Positions 36,150-36,262 of a DNA stretch of 36,262 nt are shown here, piece after piece. Below the pieces are notes generated by a model. That model saw nothing but the letters and a program-made list of their open reading frames with translations, was not told where the DNA came from and made no database searches. The position numbers were made by a program, and so were the translations under genes. Positions within the stretch are counted from its first letter, which is position 1; the number at the start of each line of letters is the position of its first letter. This DNA is from JAAZFF01 sp964405775 (GTDB lineage Bacteria; Verrucomicrobiota; Kiritimatiellia; RFP12; UBA3636), in contig CAYOPG010000015.1 of assembly GCA_964405775.1 (NCBI GenBank), forward strand, positions 1-36,262. The letters run 5' to 3'.

Positions 36150-36262
36150 ACGTGATGCGATATTACAATAATCGCGTGTGGCAGAGTGTCCACCCCGCCA
36201 CCGTGGAGGGGTAGCTAGATGGCAGTAATCTTACAACGTGATGCGATATTACAATAATCGCG
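36150..36262. repeat. Exact 27-nt direct repeat with hairpin spacer at the window end
   Basis: The same 27 nt, starting ACGTGATGCGATATTACAA and ending TAATCGCG, occurs at 36150-36176 and 36236-36262 (period 86 nt). The repeat has palindromic ends, GCGAT and ATCGC. The 59-nt spacer (36177-36235) holds a hairpin ACCCCgCC (36192-36199) / GGaGGGGT (36205-36212). The second copy reaches the last base, so further units may follow. The spacer is too long for an ordinary CRISPR. It is not coding. Confidence 0.75.

Noticed and set aside
36150..36262. CRISPR array at the window end
   Set aside because: Only two repeats, a 59-nt spacer well above normal size, and no cas genes in view; kept as a direct repeat instead.

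Overview
The window is a dense housekeeping region of a bacterial chromosome. It is probably a member of the PVC superphylum (Planctomycetes-Verrucomicrobia-Chlamydiae; Verrucomicrobiota, Kiritimatiellota or Lentisphaerota are the likeliest). The assignment rests on two points. EF-Tu has a switch I region resembling what I recall from planctomycete EF-Tu, and FtsZ and FtsA are strongly divergent. I could not run a search, so phylum is an inference.

Left edge (1-1675): the 5' part of an ECF-type sigma factor gene and a glycerate kinase gene, both on the minus strand. Then comes the classical translation/transcription block on the plus strand: tRNA-Thr, tuf, rpmG, tRNA-Trp, secE, nusG, rplK, rplA, rplJ, rplL, rpoB, rpoC (1968-15298). 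It is closed by a strong bidirectional terminator at 15331-15358. The spacers around tuf, rplL and rpoB hold several stable hairpins that are probably processing or attenuation sites.

Middle (15374-20414), minus strand, mixed accessory genes: an XRE regulator fused to an ImmA/IrrE-like domain whose zinc motif has decayed, a YmdB-type phosphodiesterase, a small secreted CpxP/Spy-like protein, an orphan TadB-type pilus membrane protein, tRNA-Cys with a near-consensus promoter, and a HAD-type nucleotidase.

Minus-strand operon (27360 down to 19806): family-4 uracil-DNA glycosylase, SppA, Ddl, FtsQ, FtsA, FtsZ, PanB and the nucleotidase. Several neighbours overlap by 1-10 nt, so this looks like one transcript coupling the end of a division/cell-wall (dcw) cluster to pantothenate synthesis. 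The FtsZ lacks one of the two catalytic T7-loop aspartates.

Divergently, on the plus strand from 27442, a consensus-like promoter drives nusA-infB-rbfA. These are followed by a secreted protein of unknown function, nadA, and two tandem 374-aa Eis-like acetyltransferase paralogues. The last 113 nt carry an exact 27-nt direct repeat separated by a hairpin-forming spacer, the second copy running into the window edge. I found no CRISPR-cas locus, prophage, insertion sequence or obvious new defence system. The best second-look items are the end repeat, the FtsZ/FtsA divergence, the XRE pseudo-peptidase and the secreted degenerate-metzincin-like protein.
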